Shown here: in pieces, positions 9,752 to 19,472 of the stretch
How positions within the stretch are numbered: position 1 is the first letter of the stretch
How the letters are laid out: every line of letters starts with the position of its first letter
Source: Sphingomonadaceae bacterium
Lineage (GTDB): Bacteria; Pseudomonadota; Alphaproteobacteria; Sphingomonadales; Sphingomonadaceae
Reading direction: 5' to 3'
NCBI GenBank assembly: GCA_030147805.1
Contig: JASBUR010000039.1
Location: 1 to 41,602, forward strand
Length of the DNA stretch: 41,602 nt
Translations under genes and position numbers: made by a program
The notes under the pieces: model-generated
Database searches by the model: none
What the model saw: the letters and a program-made list of their open reading frames with translations, nothing else
What the model was told of the DNA's origin: nothing

Positions 9752-10612
9752 GTGATCATCACCCGCTTCGCGCCCTCGCCGACCGGACAGCTGCACCTCG
9801 GCCACGCCTTTTCGGCGTGGAAGGCGCATGGCTTCGCCCGCGATCATGGCGGCCGCTTCCTGCTGCGCATCGAGGACATCGATCCCGGTCGCTGCCGCGA
9901 AGCCTATGTCGACGGCATCGTCGAGGACCTGCGCTGGCTCGGCCTTGCGTGGGACGGCCCGGTGCGGCGCCAGTCCGGGCATCTGCCGGACTATGCCGCC
10001 GCGCTCGACCGGCTTAAGCGCGCCGGGCTGGTCTATCCCTGCTTCTGCACGCGCAAGTCGATCGAGATGGAGATCGCCGCGAGCGGCCATGCGCCGCACG
10101 GCCCCGACGGGCCGCCTTACCCGGGAACCTGTCGACGTCTCCCCGCGGCCGAGCGGCAGGCACGCCTACCGGTCGAGCCGCACGCCTGGCGACTCGACAT
10201 GGCCGCCGCCGCCGCGCGCGCCGGGCCGCTCGCCTGGCACGATGCCGCCGCCGGCGCGGTCGCGGCCACGCCCGAGCTGTTCGGCGACGTCGTGCTGGCG
10301 CGCAAGGACGCGCCGGCCAGCTACCATCTCGCCGTCGTTCACGACGACGCGCTGCAGGGCGTGACCGACGTGGTGCGCGGCGAGGATCTGTTCGCCGCGA
10401 CGCACGTCCACCGGCTGCTGCAGGCGCTGCTCGGGCTGCCGACGCCCCGCTACCATCACCACCCGCTGATCCGCGACGCCGCGGGCAGGCGCCTTGCCAA
10501 GCGCGACCGCGCGGCCACGCTGGCGGAGCTGCGCGCCGGCGGCGCCGATCCGCGCCGAATTCTCGCGGCGTTCGATCGCACCTCGGCAAGCGGCGCGGCC
10601 ATGCCTATTTAG
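9752..10612 (+). CDS. gluQ: Glutamyl-Q tRNA(Asp) synthetase
   Basis: A 286-residue paralogue of the GluRS catalytic domain that activates glutamate and attaches it to queuosine-34 of tRNA-Asp. It contains RFAPSPTGQLHLGHAF (HIGH-like at 15-18), the zinc site Cys97-x-Cys99/Tyr123/Cys127, and LAKRDRA as the KMSKS-like loop. It lacks the anticodon-binding domain of true GluRS, which fits the length. The start is GTG at 9752, giving the usual ITRFAPSPTG N-terminus. Confidence 0.93.
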   Translation: MIITRFAPSPTGQLHLGHAFSAWKAHGFARDHGGRFLLRIEDIDPGRCREAYVDGIVEDLRWLGLAWDGPVRRQSGHLPDYAAALDRLKRAGLVYPCFCTRKSIEMEIAASGHAPHGPDGPPYPGTCRRLPAAERQARLPVEPHAWRLDMAAAAARAGPLAWHDAAAGAVAATPELFGDVVLARKDAPASYHLAVVHDDALQGVTDVVRGEDLFAATHVHRLLQALLGLPTPRYHHHPLIRDAAGRRLAKRDRAATLAELRAGGADPRRILAAFDRTSASGAAMPI

Positions 10613-10650
10613 GAGGTGACAGCGCTGCCCGGCGGGAACAGAGAGACGGC

Positions 10651-10857
10651 ATGAATACGTTCATCATCATCCTCATCGTCCTCGCCGCGATCACCACCGC
10701 GGTCGTGCTGGTCCGCGGCGTCATCACCATGGCGCAGGGCAAGGACATCGGCGGCAAGCAGTCGAACAAGATGATGAGCTACCGCGTCGCCTTTCAGCTG
10801 CTGACCATCCTGCTGGTGCTGCTGCTGTTCTGGGTCGGCGGCCGCGGCGCGAACTGA
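10651..10857 (+). CDS. Small two-helix membrane protein, HIG1-like
   Basis: A 68-residue protein with two hydrophobic helices (about 4-22 and 47-63) joined by a polar loop containing QSNKMMSYRVAFQ. The loop ends in R-x3-Q, like part of the HIG1 QRRQ motif, but the full motif is not present, so the family call is moderate. HIG1-type proteins associate with respiratory complexes. Its TGA shares one base with the ATG of the adenosyltransferase gene, implying co-translation, and this pair directly upstream of etfBA is a recurrent alphaproteobacterial arrangement. Confidence 0.75.
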   Translation: MNTFIIILIVLAAITTAVVLVRGVITMAQGKDIGGKQSNKMMSYRVAFQLLTILLVLLLFWVGGRGAN

Positions 10858-11423
10858 TGGTCAAGCTCAACCGGATCTACACGCGCACCGGTGACGACGG
10901 GACGACGGGGCTCGTCGACGGGTCGCGCCGCGCCAAGCACGACCTGCGCATCGAGGCCTATGGCGCGGTCGACGAGGCCAATGCCGCGATCGGGCTCGTG
11001 CGCCTGCATGCCGCGGGCGACGACGACGCCATGCTGAGGCGCGTCCAGAACGACCTGTTCGACCTCGGCGCCGACCTGGCGACGCCGGGCGCGGATTTTG
11101 CGCCGTCGCCGATGGTCCTGCGGATCGTGGCGATGCAGGTCGAGCGGCTCGAGCGCGAGATCGACGCGCTGAACGCCCAGCTTGCGCCGCTCACCTCCTT
11201 CGTCCTGCCCGCCGGGACGCCGGCGGCCACGCATCTTCATCTGGCGCGGACCATCGTCCGGCGCGCCGAGCGGCTCACCGTCGCCGCTGCGGCGCGGGAG
11301 CCGATCAACCCGCAGGCGATCGCCTATCTCAACCGGCTGTCGGATCATCTGTTCGTGATGTCGCGCGCGATCAATGCGCGCGCCGGCGGCGACGTGCTGT
11401 GGGTGCCCGGCGCGAGCCGCTAG
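10857..11423 (+). CDS. Cob(I)alamin adenosyltransferase, PduO type
   Basis: A 188-residue ATP:corrinoid adenosyltransferase that makes adenosylcobalamin from cob(I)alamin. The ATP-binding N-terminus YTRTGDDGTTGLVDG (about 8-22) and the helical motifs AYGAVDEANAAIG, RTIVRRAERL and YLNRLSDHLFVMSR are characteristic of the PduO family. It starts on the last base of the HIG1-like gene's stop. No B12 riboswitch is seen nearby. Confidence 0.93.
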   Translation: MVKLNRIYTRTGDDGTTGLVDGSRRAKHDLRIEAYGAVDEANAAIGLVRLHAAGDDDAMLRRVQNDLFDLGADLATPGADFAPSPMVLRIVAMQVERLEREIDALNAQLAPLTSFVLPAGTPAATHLHLARTIVRRAERLTVAAAAREPINPQAIAYLNRLSDHLFVMSRAINARAGGDVLWVPGASR

Positions 11424-11473
11424 CGGCCCCTCATTTTTGTGCGGCGCAGCGCGGTTGACTTGCCCTTGCGCTG

Positions 11474-11487
11474 TGACGCAAACGTCA
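11474..11487. promoter_or_regulatory. Palindromic operator candidate upstream of etfBA
   Basis: TGACG-CAAA-CGTCA is a perfect inverted repeat in the 92-nt gap before etfB, about 30 nt upstream of its ATG and just downstream of a TTGACT hexamer (11455-11460) that could be a -35. Palindromes of this ACGT type are reported for MerR-family regulators of acyl-CoA catabolism (LiuR-like), whose regulons often include etfBA; assigning this site to such a regulator is inference. Confidence 0.4.
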
Positions 11488-11515
11488 ACCCGAAAAAATC
11501 GCCTCGGAGCAGCGC

Positions 11516-12265
11516 ATGAAGATTCTGGTGCCCGTCAAGCGGGTCGTCGACTATAACGTGAAGGTCCGGGTGAAGCCCGACCAGACCGGCGTCGAGCTCG
11601 CCAACATCAAGATGAGCATGAACCCCTTCGACGAGATCGCCGTCGAGGAAGCGATCCGCCTGAAGGAAAAGGGCATCGCCACCGAGATCGTCGCGGTGTC
11701 GATCGGCGTGCAGCAGTCGCAGGAGACGATCCGGACCGCGCTGGCGATGGGCGCCGACCGCGGCATCCTCGTCACCACCGACGTCGCCGTCGAGCCGCTG
11801 GCCGTCGCCAAGCTGCTCGCCAAGATCGCCGAAGAGGAGCAGCCGCAGCTGATCATCCTCGGCAAGCAGGCGATCGATGACGATTCGAACCAGACCGGCC
11901 AGATGCTCGCGGCGCTGCTCGGCTGGGCGCAGGGTACCTTCGCCTCGAAGGTCGAGCCGTCGGGCGATACGGTCAACGTCACGCGCGAGGTCGACGGCGG
12001 GCTCGAGACGCTGACGCTCAAGCTGCCGGCGATCGTCACCACCGACCTTCGGTTGAACGAGCCGCGCTACGCGTCGCTGCCCAATATCATGAAGGCCAAG
12101 TCGAAGCCGATCGCGGCCAAGACCCCGGCCGACTATGGCGTCGACGTGACGCCGCGCCTCACCACGGTGAAGGTCGCCGAGCCGGCGAAGCGTCAGGCCG
12201 GCATCAAGGTCAAGACCGTCGACGAGCTGATCGACAATCTCAAGAGCGTGGGAGTCCTGTCATGA
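11516..12265 (+). CDS. etfB: Electron transfer flavoprotein, beta subunit
   Basis: A 249-residue subunit that binds AMP and, with EtfA, carries electrons from acyl-CoA dehydrogenases to ETF-ubiquinone oxidoreductase. It begins [20 protein letters not shown] and holds the family features [14 protein letters not shown] and [23 protein letters not shown], plus the C-terminal KSKPI segment. The stop overlaps the etfA ATG by 4 nt (ATGA), so the two are coupled. Confidence 0.97.
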   Translation: MKILVPVKRVVDYNVKVRVKPDQTGVELANIKMSMNPFDEIAVEEAIRLKEKGIATEIVAVSIGVQQSQETIRTALAMGADRGILVTTDVAVEPLAVAKLLAKIAEEEQPQLIILGKQAIDDDSNQTGQMLAALLGWAQGTFASKVEPSGDTVNVTREVDGGLETLTLKLPAIVTTDLRLNEPRYASLPNIMKAKSKPIAAKTPADYGVDVTPRLTTVKVAEPAKRQAGIKVKTVDELIDNLKSVGVLS

Positions 12266-13194
12266 GCGTCCTCGTCTTCGCCGATCACGACAACGCGAGC
12301 CTGGGCGATGCGACGCTCGCCGCGGTGACCGCGGCGGGCCAGCTGGGCGGCGACGTCCATGTCCTCGTCGCCGGCAAGGGCGCGCAGGCCGCCGCCGACG
12401 CCGCAGCCAAGGTCGCGGGCGTGTCGAAGGTGCTGCTCGCCGACGACGCCGCCTACGAGCATGCGCTCGCCGAGAATGTCGCGCCGCTGATCGAGGGGCT
12501 GATGGCGAACTACGACGCCGTCGTCGCGCCGGCGACCAGCCGCGCCAAGAACATCCTGCCGCGCGTCGCCGCCAAGCTCGACGTCGCGCAGATCTCCGAA
12601 GCGACCGCGATCGTCGACGCCGACACCTTCGAGCGGCCGATCTACGCCGGCAACGCGATCGCGACGGTCAAGTCGTCCGACGCCAAGAAGGTGATCACCA
12701 TCCGCGGCACCTCGTTCGCCAAGGCCGACGCCACCGGCGGTTCGGCGAGCGTCGAGAATGTCTCGGGCGGCGGCGACGCCGGCCTCGCGACCTTCGCGGG
12801 CGCCGAGATCACCAAGAGCGAGCGTCCCGAGCTGACCTCGGCGAAGATCATCGTCTCGGGCGGGCGCGCGCTCGGCTCGGCCGATGCGTTCAAGACCGTC
12901 ATCGAGCCGCTCGCCGACAAGCTCGGCGCTGCGGTCGGCGCCAGCCGCGCCGCGGTCGACGCCGGCTACATGCCCAACGACTATCAGGTCGGCCAGACCG
13001 GCAAGATCGTCGCGCCGGCGCTGTACATCGCCGCGGGCATTTCGGGGGCGATCCAGCATCTCGCCGGCATGAAAGACTCGAAGGTCATCGTCGCGATCAA
13101 CAAGGACGAGGAAGCGCCGATCTTCCAGGTTGCCGATTTCGGCCTCGTCGGCGACTTGTTCCAGCTCGTTCCCGAGCTGACCGAGAAGCTGTAG
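12262..13194 (+). CDS. etfA: Electron transfer flavoprotein, alpha subunit
   Basis: A 310-residue FAD-binding subunit. The N-terminal half is the Rossmann-like domain and the C-terminal half carries the FAD signature GGRALGS (about 200-206), [20 protein letters not shown] and [12 protein letters not shown]. Overlaps etfB by 4 nt and forms the ETF heterodimer with it. A 3-hydroxyacyl-CoA dehydrogenase two genes further on supports a role in fatty-acid or amino-acid-derived acyl-CoA oxidation. It converges with the deacetylase gene, with only 9 nt between stops and no hairpin. Confidence 0.97.
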   Translation: MSVLVFADHDNASLGDATLAAVTAAGQLGGDVHVLVAGKGAQAAADAAAKVAGVSKVLLADDAAYEHALAENVAPLIEGLMANYDAVVAPATSRAKNILPRVAAKLDVAQISEATAIVDADTFERPIYAGNAIATVKSSDAKKVITIRGTSFAKADATGGSASVENVSGGGDAGLATFAGAEITKSERPELTSAKIIVSGGRALGSADAFKTVIEPLADKLGAAVGASRAAVDAGYMPNDYQVGQTGKIVAPALYIAAGISGAIQHLAGMKDSKVIVAINKDEEAPIFQVADFGLVGDLFQLVPELTEKL

Positions 13195-13203
13195 CCAATC
13201 GAT

Positions 13204-14157
13204 TCAGCGGCGGCGCAGCCGCGCCGCCGCTGCATCGACCACGTCGAGCGCGCCCGACAGATAGGCGTCGAATTCGGCGTCGCTGACGCTCCGTCCGTCG
13301 AGGAAGCGCCGCAACCGATAGGGATTGGCGTCGGGCGCGTTGGTGCCCTGGTCGACGAGCGTCGCCGATCGTACCGCCTGCGCCGCCAGCACCGGCTCGG
13401 CCTCGGGCTCATATTCGCCGCTCGGATAGCAGAAATGGTTGAAATGGGCGGGCGGCAGCCCGGTCCAGTCGGCAAGGCAGGCGCGATTGGCGTCGAGTTC
13501 GGCGCCGAGCTGGCCGGGCGCGGCGCGGTGGCGGTGCGTGTGCAGCTGCACGTCCATGCCGCGGTGCACGCAATCGGCCACCTCGGCAGGCGTCATCGAA
13601 TGGAACTGGCGTCCCTCCCACCAGTCGAGCGGAATGCCGAGCGACATCGACAGGTCGCGCAGCGCCGCGGCGCGGTCGCCGGGCGGCAGCGCCTCGATCA
13701 GCGCCGCGCGCGGTGCCACCTCGACCGCCGGGCGCCCGGCGCGCGCATGGAGATAGTCGACCGCCTTGTTGACCACCGGCAGGTCGCGGCCGACGTACCA
13801 GCTCGTGACATAGACCGTCGACGGCAGGCCTGCCGCCTCGAGCGCGGGCAGCATGTGCGTATGCGTCGACGCCCAGCCGTCGTCGATGGTGACGACGACC
13901 GCGTTGTCGGGCAGGTCGCCCGCCGCGAGCGCGGCCACCGCGGCATCGAGCCCGAGTACCGGATAGCCCGAGCGCTTCAGCCGCGCCATCCGCGCCTCGA
14001 ACTGCGCGGGCGGCATGAACAGCCGGTCGCCATATTGGAAGCCCGGCGTCGTCCAGAGCCCATGATAGCAGAGGATGCGCAGCCGCTTCGCGCTGGCGCG
14101 CCGCGCCAGCGCGAACAGCCCGGACTTCGCCGCGACCGACAGCACCGCCTGCTTCAC
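13204..14157 (-). CDS. Polysaccharide deacetylase family protein (NodB homology)
   Basis: A 317-residue carbohydrate-esterase-4-like protein. Motif 1 is TIDDGW (Asp92-Asp93) and the metal-binding motif 2 is LHTHRH (His206/His208/His210). The N-terminal segment [10 protein letters not shown] is usual in cell-surface or exopolysaccharide-locus deacetylases; no obvious signal peptide is present, though residues 1-20 are mildly hydrophobic. The start is taken as GTG (14157) because GGAGAG stands 7 nt before it; the frame stays open for longer upstream without a better start. It probably removes acetyl groups from an N-acetylhexosamine polymer (inference). Confidence 0.82.
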   Translation of the reverse strand: MKQAVLSVAAKSGLFALARRASAKRLRILCYHGLWTTPGFQYGDRLFMPPAQFEARMARLKRSGYPVLGLDAAVAALAAGDLPDNAVVVTIDDGWASTHTHMLPALEAAGLPSTVYVTSWYVGRDLPVVNKAVDYLHARAGRPAVEVAPRAALIEALPPGDRAAALRDLSMSLGIPLDWWEGRQFHSMTPAEVADCVHRGMDVQLHTHRHRAAPGQLGAELDANRACLADWTGLPPAHFNHFCYPSGEYEPEAEPVLAAQAVRSATLVDQGTNAPDANPYRLRRFLDGRSVSDAEFDAYLSGALDVVDAAAARLRRR

Positions 14158-14247
14158 GCTGCGTCTCTCCACATTGCCCGATCCATAGAGCGCACGCCCG
14201 CGCATCGATAGGCTGGATCGATCGAAAAAGCTGCTAATGGGGCGTCG

Positions 14248-15156
14248 ATGCCCGATGTCGCCCCGCATATCGATCCCGCGCTGCTCGACGCCGCGCGCAA
14301 CGTGGCAGCGGCCGCCATGCCCGCCGATCTCGGGCCGCTGCTCGACCGCTATCGCCGCTCGCTCGCCGCGATCGGCGGCGACGGCAGCTACAAGCGTTTC
14401 CCCGCCGCCGCCGTGGTGCTGCAGGAGGAACTGCTCGCGCGCTTCGGTGGCGACGCCTTTGCCGCCGCCCACGCGGCGTTGATGGTCGAGGCGATCGCCG
14501 ATTTCGCGGCCCGGGCCCCGGCCGAGGGGTATCCCGCCGCCATCCTCACCGAGTTCGAACGCGTCTTCGCGCGCATCCTCGCCAAGATCGCGGCCGCCGA
14601 CTGGACGGGCTATGCCGGACCCGACGATCGGCTGTGGAAGGATTTCGGGCTGGCGCTGCAGCGCGTCTTTCCCGCCTCGGCCTGGGTGGTGACTCCCGAC
14701 GCGGGCTATGATCGCGGCTTCTTGCTGAAGGGCGGCATCGGCCAGTTCCTGACCGCGCTGCCCTATATGCGCGGCAACGACCATTGGCTGACCTGCAATC
14801 TCAACGAGTTCGAGAAGCATCGCTTCAACGAGGCGGGCTTTCGCGACCTCGTCCGGCTGCTCGCCGACGTGCTGAGGGCGCGGCCACGGCTCAACGGTCT
14901 GTTCCTCGGCGCCAGCTGGCTCTATTCGCCGATGCTGCCGACGATCTCGCCGCGGCTCGACTTCCATCGCCGGCTCGCGCTGCCTGGCGGCGCGCGCATC
15001 TTCTTCGTCCAGCCGGGCGGGGCCGACAGCATGGCGCTGATCGCGTCGGAAACGCGGCGGCGGGCGTTTGCCGAGGGCCGTTACCGGCCCGACGACTATA
15101 TCCTGATCTGGCGCCGCGGCGCGCTGATCGCCTGGGCGGACGCGCAGAAGGCTTGA
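14248..15156 (+). CDS. Conserved hypothetical protein
   Basis: A 302-residue protein, divergent from the deacetylase with a 90-nt shared promoter region. I do not recognise a domain. The N-terminal third is helical and Ala-rich; the C-terminal part has a beta-alpha look with LFLGASWLYSPMLPTISPRL and PGGARIFFVQPGGADSMALIASETRRRAF, followed by a DDYILIWRRGALIAW strand. There is no signal peptide or membrane segment, so it is probably cytoplasmic. The divergent pairing with the deacetylase suggests a link to envelope polysaccharide, but that is weak inference. Confidence 0.7.
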   Translation: MPDVAPHIDPALLDAARNVAAAAMPADLGPLLDRYRRSLAAIGGDGSYKRFPAAAVVLQEELLARFGGDAFAAAHAALMVEAIADFAARAPAEGYPAAILTEFERVFARILAKIAAADWTGYAGPDDRLWKDFGLALQRVFPASAWVVTPDAGYDRGFLLKGGIGQFLTALPYMRGNDHWLTCNLNEFEKHRFNEAGFRDLVRLLADVLRARPRLNGLFLGASWLYSPMLPTISPRLDFHRRLALPGGARIFFVQPGGADSMALIASETRRRAFAEGRYRPDDYILIWRRGALIAWADAQKA

Positions 15157-15210
15157 GCCGTGCGGCCACCGCCCCTAGTCAGGGCGCCGGCATAACGAAG
15201 GGCGAACAGC

Positions 15211-16074
15211 ATGAAGACGATCGGCGTTATCGGCGCGGGCCTGATGGGCAACGGCATCGCGCATGTCGCCGCGCAGGCGGGCTATGACGTCATCCTGTCC
15301 GACGTGGCGATGGACCGCGCCGAAAAGGGCCGCGCGACGATCGAGAAGAACATGGCGCGCCAGGTCTCGAAGGGCAGCCTGACCGAGGCCGACATGACGG
15401 CGGCGCTCGGCCGGCTGACGCTGACCACCGACACCGGCCGCTTCACCGACGCCGACCTCGTCATCGAGGCGGCGACCGAGAACGAGGCGCTGAAGCTCAA
15501 GATTTTCGAGGGGCTGCGGCTGGCGCCGACGACGATCCTCGCCAGCAACACCTCGTCGATCTCGATCACGCGGCTCGCTGCCGCCACCGACCGCCCCGAC
15601 CGTTTCCTCGGGCTGCACTTCTTCAATCCCGTCCCGCTGATGGCGCTCGTCGAGATCATCCGCGGCCTCGCTACCGCCGACGCGACCGTCGCTGCGGTGC
15701 GCGGCTTCGCGGCGAAGATCGGCAAGACCGTCGTCGAGGCGCAGGATTCGCCGTCGTTCATCGTCAACCGCATCCTCTGCCCGATGCTCAACGAAGCGAT
15801 CTTCGCGCTCGGCGAAGGCGTCGGCTCGGTCGCCGACATCGACGCCGGCATGAAGCTCGGCGCCAACCACCCGATGGGGCCGCTGACGCTCGCCGATTTC
15901 GTCGGGCTCGACACGCTGCTCGCGGTGATGCGCGTGATGCACGAGGGCTTCGGCGATTCGAAATATCGGCCGGCGCCGCTGCTGGTGAAATATGTCGAGG
16001 CAGGCTGGTACGGCCGCAAATCGGGGCGCGGCTTCTACGATTATTCGGGCGAGGCGCCCGTGCCGACGCGATGA
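15211..16074 (+). CDS. hbd: 3-hydroxybutyryl-CoA dehydrogenase
   Basis: A 287-residue NAD(P)-dependent 3-hydroxyacyl-CoA dehydrogenase oxidising (S)-3-hydroxybutyryl-CoA to acetoacetyl-CoA. The Rossmann motif [13 protein letters not shown] (about 5-17), SNTSSISIT (about 116-124), the catalytic-His segment [16 protein letters not shown] and the C-terminal [16 protein letters not shown] are all present. The ATG follows an AACAGC leader without a strong ribosome site. It overlaps the next gene by 4 nt (ATGA). Confidence 0.95.
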   Translation: MKTIGVIGAGLMGNGIAHVAAQAGYDVILSDVAMDRAEKGRATIEKNMARQVSKGSLTEADMTAALGRLTLTTDTGRFTDADLVIEAATENEALKLKIFEGLRLAPTTILASNTSSISITRLAAATDRPDRFLGLHFFNPVPLMALVEIIRGLATADATVAAVRGFAAKIGKTVVEAQDSPSFIVNRILCPMLNEAIFALGEGVGSVADIDAGMKLGANHPMGPLTLADFVGLDTLLAVMRVMHEGFGDSKYRPAPLLVKYVEAGWYGRKSGRGFYDYSGEAPVPTR

Positions 16075-16520
16075 TGCGGCTCGCCTTCACCAAGGGCGGC
16101 GGCAAATATGATCGCCTCGAGGTGCTGCGCGACGGCGCGGCGCCCGAGACGATCGATTGCCCCAAGCAGGGCATCATCCCGCACGACATGGTGCATTTCG
16201 CGGTCGAGAGCGTGATGGCCGCGCGCGGCTTCCTCTCGATTCTCGCCGACGGCGCGCCGGCGACGTTCGCGCCGGGCGGCGACTCGGCCGAAAGCATCGA
16301 GCGGCTGGTCGAAACGATACAGGCCGAGGCCTGGTCGGGCCCGGCGCCGGCGGCGGAGGTGGTCGCGCTCTACGAGCTCACCTGCGATGCTCGCGGCAGC
16401 ACGGTCATTCCGGTCGACGCGGCAGCGATCGATGCGATCCGCGCGCGCATGGCCGAGCTGACGGCGCAATGGGCCGCCGTGCCCGTCGGCGGCACGCTGA
16501 CGCTGGCGTTCGGCGGCTAG
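16071..16520 (+). CDS. Conserved hypothetical protein, coupled to hbd
   Basis: A 149-residue protein of unknown function beginning [21 protein letters not shown]; the second ATG at 16074 is an equally good start. It has the segment [18 protein letters not shown], which looks like a conserved core, and no signal peptide or membrane helix. The start overlaps the hbd stop, so it is co-translated with hbd. Its TAG stop lies inside a CTAG that also forms the stop of the convergent DUF3052 gene. Confidence 0.75.
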   Translation: MMRLAFTKGGGKYDRLEVLRDGAAPETIDCPKQGIIPHDMVHFAVESVMAARGFLSILADGAPATFAPGGDSAESIERLVETIQAEAWSGPAPAAEVVALYELTCDARGSTVIPVDAAAIDAIRARMAELTAQWAAVPVGGTLTLAFGG

Positions 16521-16915
16521 CGCAGCTCCTTGCGGATCACCAGCTTCAGTCCGCTCCACACCGCATCGACCGCGCAGACCTTTACGTCGACGAAGCCCAT
16601 CGGCAGCGCCACGGTGCGGATGACGTCCTCGCTGATGTCGGTGTCGACCTTCGACGCCTTCTTCGGCCACGACACCCAGACCATTCCCGCCGGGTCGATC
16701 AGCGTGCGCAGCCGCCGCAGTACGGCCTCGAGTTCGGCGCGGCGCGTCGTGAAGACATGCGCCATCTCGAGCCCCGGCGCGGGCGCGTCGAGCAGCCGCG
16801 GCGTCGCCTCGATCTCGGCGGCGACGCTGTCGGGCATCGCCAGCCGCCAGGTAACCTGCCCGTCCTTCACGCCGAGCTTCTTGCCGAGTGGCGTTCCCGA
16901 ATAGCCGCTGTTCAT
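16517..16915 (-). CDS. DUF3052-family protein
   Basis: A 132-residue protein starting MNSGYSGTPLGKKLGVKDG, the signature N-terminus of DUF3052, with MVWVSWPKKASKVDTDISED in the middle and a VCAVDAVWSGLKLV C-terminal strand. Function unknown. Its ATG overlaps the stop of the upstream N-formylglutamate amidohydrolase gene by 4 nt, so the two form an operon. Its stop codon shares the palindrome CTAG with the stop of the opposite gene. Confidence 0.85.
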   Translation of the reverse strand: MNSGYSGTPLGKKLGVKDGQVTWRLAMPDSVAAEIEATPRLLDAPAPGLEMAHVFTTRRAELEAVLRRLRTLIDPAGMVWVSWPKKASKVDTDISEDVIRTVALPMGFVDVKVCAVDAVWSGLKLVIRKELR

Positions 16916-17667
16916 GCGAGCCTCCCTTGCGCCGCGCGCAGCGCCGCGGCGATGATCCCGGCCCAGCGCGCTTGCCCCGCCGCGTCGGCGAGATGGTCCT
17001 GCCGCACCTCGATCTCGGCGTAGGCGAGCCGCGCCGCATAGGCGTGGCGCGGCACCGTATGGTCGGTCGAATCCATCCGATAGGGTTCGTTGTCGCCGAC
17101 GACGAGATCGCCGCGCGCTGCGAGCACCGCGAGCATCGCCCGGGCAAAGCGTGCCTCGCCGCCATCGTGCAGGATGCCGACGTCCCAGCGCCGCACCTCG
17201 CCCGCCATCACAGGCGTGAAGCTGTGCAGCGACACGAGAATCGGCGGATCGCCGCGCCGCGCGATCTCGGCGGCGATCGCGTCCTGATAGGGGGCGTGGA
17301 CGGCGGCGACGCGCGCGGCGCGTTCCGTGGCGCCCAGCCCGGTGTTGCCGGGGATGTCGGTGCCGTCGGCGCGGTCGGGGACGGCGTCGGGCGCCTGCGG
17401 GTCGCGGTTGCAGTCGACGACCAGCCGCGAATAGCGCTGGTGCAGGAACACGGCGTCGAGCTGGTCGGCGAGCGCCGTGCCGAGCCCGCGCACCCCGATG
17501 TCGCAGGCGATGTGGCGCGCCAGATCGGCGGGCCCGAGGCCGAGCGTGCCGAGCCGCGCCGGGATGGCAATTCCTGCATGATCGCCAAGCAGGAGGAACG
17601 GCGAGCGCCCGTGCGGGTTCAGCATGACGACAGGCGCGGGATCCGCTGGGCCTGTCCCGTCCATCAT
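16912..17667 (-). CDS. N-formylglutamate amidohydrolase family protein
   Basis: A 251-residue zinc-dependent amidohydrolase of the HutG/FGase superfamily, which cleaves N-formylglutamate to glutamate and formate in histidine degradation. Recognisable segments are FLLLGDHAG (about 24-32), RHIACDIG, QRYSRLVVDCNRDP, VSLHSFTPV and VVGDNEPYRMDSTDHTVPRH. No hut genes are adjacent, so the physiological substrate may differ. It is coupled to DUF3052 and divergent from the transglutaminase operon across 29 nt. Confidence 0.85.
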   Translation of the reverse strand: MMDGTGPADPAPVVMLNPHGRSPFLLLGDHAGIAIPARLGTLGLGPADLARHIACDIGVRGLGTALADQLDAVFLHQRYSRLVVDCNRDPQAPDAVPDRADGTDIPGNTGLGATERAARVAAVHAPYQDAIAAEIARRGDPPILVSLHSFTPVMAGEVRRWDVGILHDGGEARFARAMLAVLAARGDLVVGDNEPYRMDSTDHTVPRHAYAARLAYAEIEVRQDHLADAAGQARWAGIIAAALRAAQGRLA

Positions 17668-17696
17668 GTCCCCTTCCTTCCCGCAAAAGCGATCGA

Positions 17697-18611
17697 GTGC
17701 CCCTCCTTACCATCGACCATGTCACGCAGTATCGCTACCGCCAGCCGGTGTCGTTCGGCGAGCACCGCATCATGGTGCGGCCGCGCGAAAGCTATGACCA
17801 GCGGCTGATCGAGGCGGTGCTCGACATCGATCCCGAGCCGGCCGAGGTGCGCTGGCTGCAGGACGTGTTCGGCAATGCGGTGGCGATCGCGCGCTTCGAT
17901 CGTCGGTCGACCGGGCTGCGCGTCGCCAGCAAGGTACGGCTCGAGCATAATCCGGTGGCGAGTTCGTCGGTCGCGGTCGAGGGCTATGCCCGCCGCTTTC
18001 CCTTCACCTATGCGTCGGAGGACATGCCCGACCTGCTGCGCTCGATCGAGCGCCAGCATCTCGACCGGGCGCGCATCGTCGACGACTGGGCGCGGCAGTT
18101 CGTCCATCTCGACCGGCCGACCGAGACGGTGGCGATGCTCACCGACATGACCTGCGCCATCCACCGCGACTTCACCTATGTGGCGCGGCACGAAAAGGGC
18201 ACGCAGGCGCCGATCGAGACGCTGCAGAAGCGCCAGGGCACCTGCCGCGACTTCGCGGTGCTGATGATCGAGGCGGTGCGCTCGCTCGGCCTCGCGGCGC
18301 GCTTCGTGTCGGGCTACGTCTACAATCCGTCGCGCACCGAAGGCCGCGTCGGCGGCGGCAACACGCACGCCTGGGTGCGCATCTTCCTGCCCGGCTCGGG
18401 CTGGGTCGAATTCGACCCGACCAACGGCATCGTCGGCAACCGCGGGCTGATCCGCGTCGCGGTGGCGCGCGACCCCTATCAGGCGGTACCGCTGTCGGGA
18501 ACCTGGAGCGGCTTTCCCTCGAGCAGCCTCGGCATGACCGTCGAGGTTCACGTCCATCTCGACGGCGACCCGCGCGCCGTCGCCACCGCCTCGTCAGGAC
18601 CCCCATGCTGA
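17697..18611 (+). CDS. Transglutaminase-like cysteine peptidase family protein
   Basis: A 304-residue protein with an N-terminal transglutaminase-type beta domain (about 1-100) and a papain-like core. The full triad is present: Cys183 (GTCRDFA), His224 (NTHAWV) and Asp240 (FDPTNG). Bacterial members are thought to act as proteases or amidases rather than cross-linkers. It starts with GTG at 17697 (protein MPLLTIDHVTQYRY). It overlaps the second transglutaminase-like gene by 7 nt, so the pair is one operon. Confidence 0.88.
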   Translation: MPLLTIDHVTQYRYRQPVSFGEHRIMVRPRESYDQRLIEAVLDIDPEPAEVRWLQDVFGNAVAIARFDRRSTGLRVASKVRLEHNPVASSSVAVEGYARRFPFTYASEDMPDLLRSIERQHLDRARIVDDWARQFVHLDRPTETVAMLTDMTCAIHRDFTYVARHEKGTQAPIETLQKRQGTCRDFAVLMIEAVRSLGLAARFVSGYVYNPSRTEGRVGGGNTHAWVRIFLPGSGWVEFDPTNGIVGNRGLIRVAVARDPYQAVPLSGTWSGFPSSSLGMTVEVHVHLDGDPRAVATASSGPPC

Positions 18612-19429
18612 TCCGTGCCGGCTACGACATCCGCTTCGAGACCGAGGTGCCGACCGCGATGCTCGCCATGCTGAGCGTCCACCCGTCGCGCAACCAGGAC
18701 CTGCGCACGCACCACCGCATCGAGGCGGCGCCCGACCTGCCGATGTACGACTATCTCGACGGCTTCGGGAACGTCTGCACGCGCTTCACCGTCCCCGCGG
18801 GCGGCGTGACGCTGTCGGCCGACTTCGTCATCGAGGACGACGGCCGCGTCGACGTGCGCGCGCCCGACGTGCCGCCGACGCCGGTCGAGCAGCTGCCCGA
18901 CGAGGTGCTGATCTACCTGCTCGGCAGCCGGTACTGCGAGACTGACCGGCTGATGCAGATGGCGTGGGGCGAGTTTGCGCATCTGACCTCGGCACGCGAC
19001 CGCGTCGAGGCGATCGTCGACTTCGTCCACGGCCACATCGCCTTCGGCTACGAACATGCCCGTTCGGACCGCACCGCCTGGAACGGCTATCAGGAGCGCG
19101 TCGGCGTCTGCCGCGACTATGCACATCTGGCGATCACGCTGTGCCGCTGCATGAACATCCCGGCGCGCTACTGCACCGGCTATCTCGGCGACATCGGCAT
19201 CGCACCGGTCGACGCGCCGATGGACTTCAGCGCCTGGTTCGACGTCTATGTCGACGGCGGCTGGTACAGCTATGACGCGCGCCACCGCGTGCCGCGCATC
19301 GGCCGCATCCTGATGGCGCGGGGCCGCGACGCCACCGATACCGCGCTCACGACCGCCTTCGGCCCGGCGCTGCTGACCAGCTTCGACGTCCATACCGACG
19401 AGGTCGACACGATCGAGGCGGACGGCTGA
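18605..19429 (+). CDS. Transglutaminase-like protein lacking the usual catalytic His
   Basis: A 274-residue relative of the preceding protein, probably a partner. The nucleophile Cys169 (GVCRDYAH) and Asp224 (YDARH) are in place, but the position that carries the His (NTHAW in the upstream protein) reads DFSAW, giving Ser209. Spacing to Cys and Asp matches its neighbour within one residue, so the substitution is real and not an alignment slip. It may be a non-catalytic partner or use another His (His227 lies nearby). Starts with ATG 18605, overlapping its neighbour. Confidence 0.85.
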   Translation: MLIRAGYDIRFETEVPTAMLAMLSVHPSRNQDLRTHHRIEAAPDLPMYDYLDGFGNVCTRFTVPAGGVTLSADFVIEDDGRVDVRAPDVPPTPVEQLPDEVLIYLLGSRYCETDRLMQMAWGEFAHLTSARDRVEAIVDFVHGHIAFGYEHARSDRTAWNGYQERVGVCRDYAHLAITLCRCMNIPARYCTGYLGDIGIAPVDAPMDFSAWFDVYVDGGWYSYDARHRVPRIGRILMARGRDATDTALTTAFGPALLTSFDVHTDEVDTIEADG

Positions 19430-19472
19430 TCGCTTCCCCCTGTCACGCAGCGCGGCTATAGCCGCGATCGAC

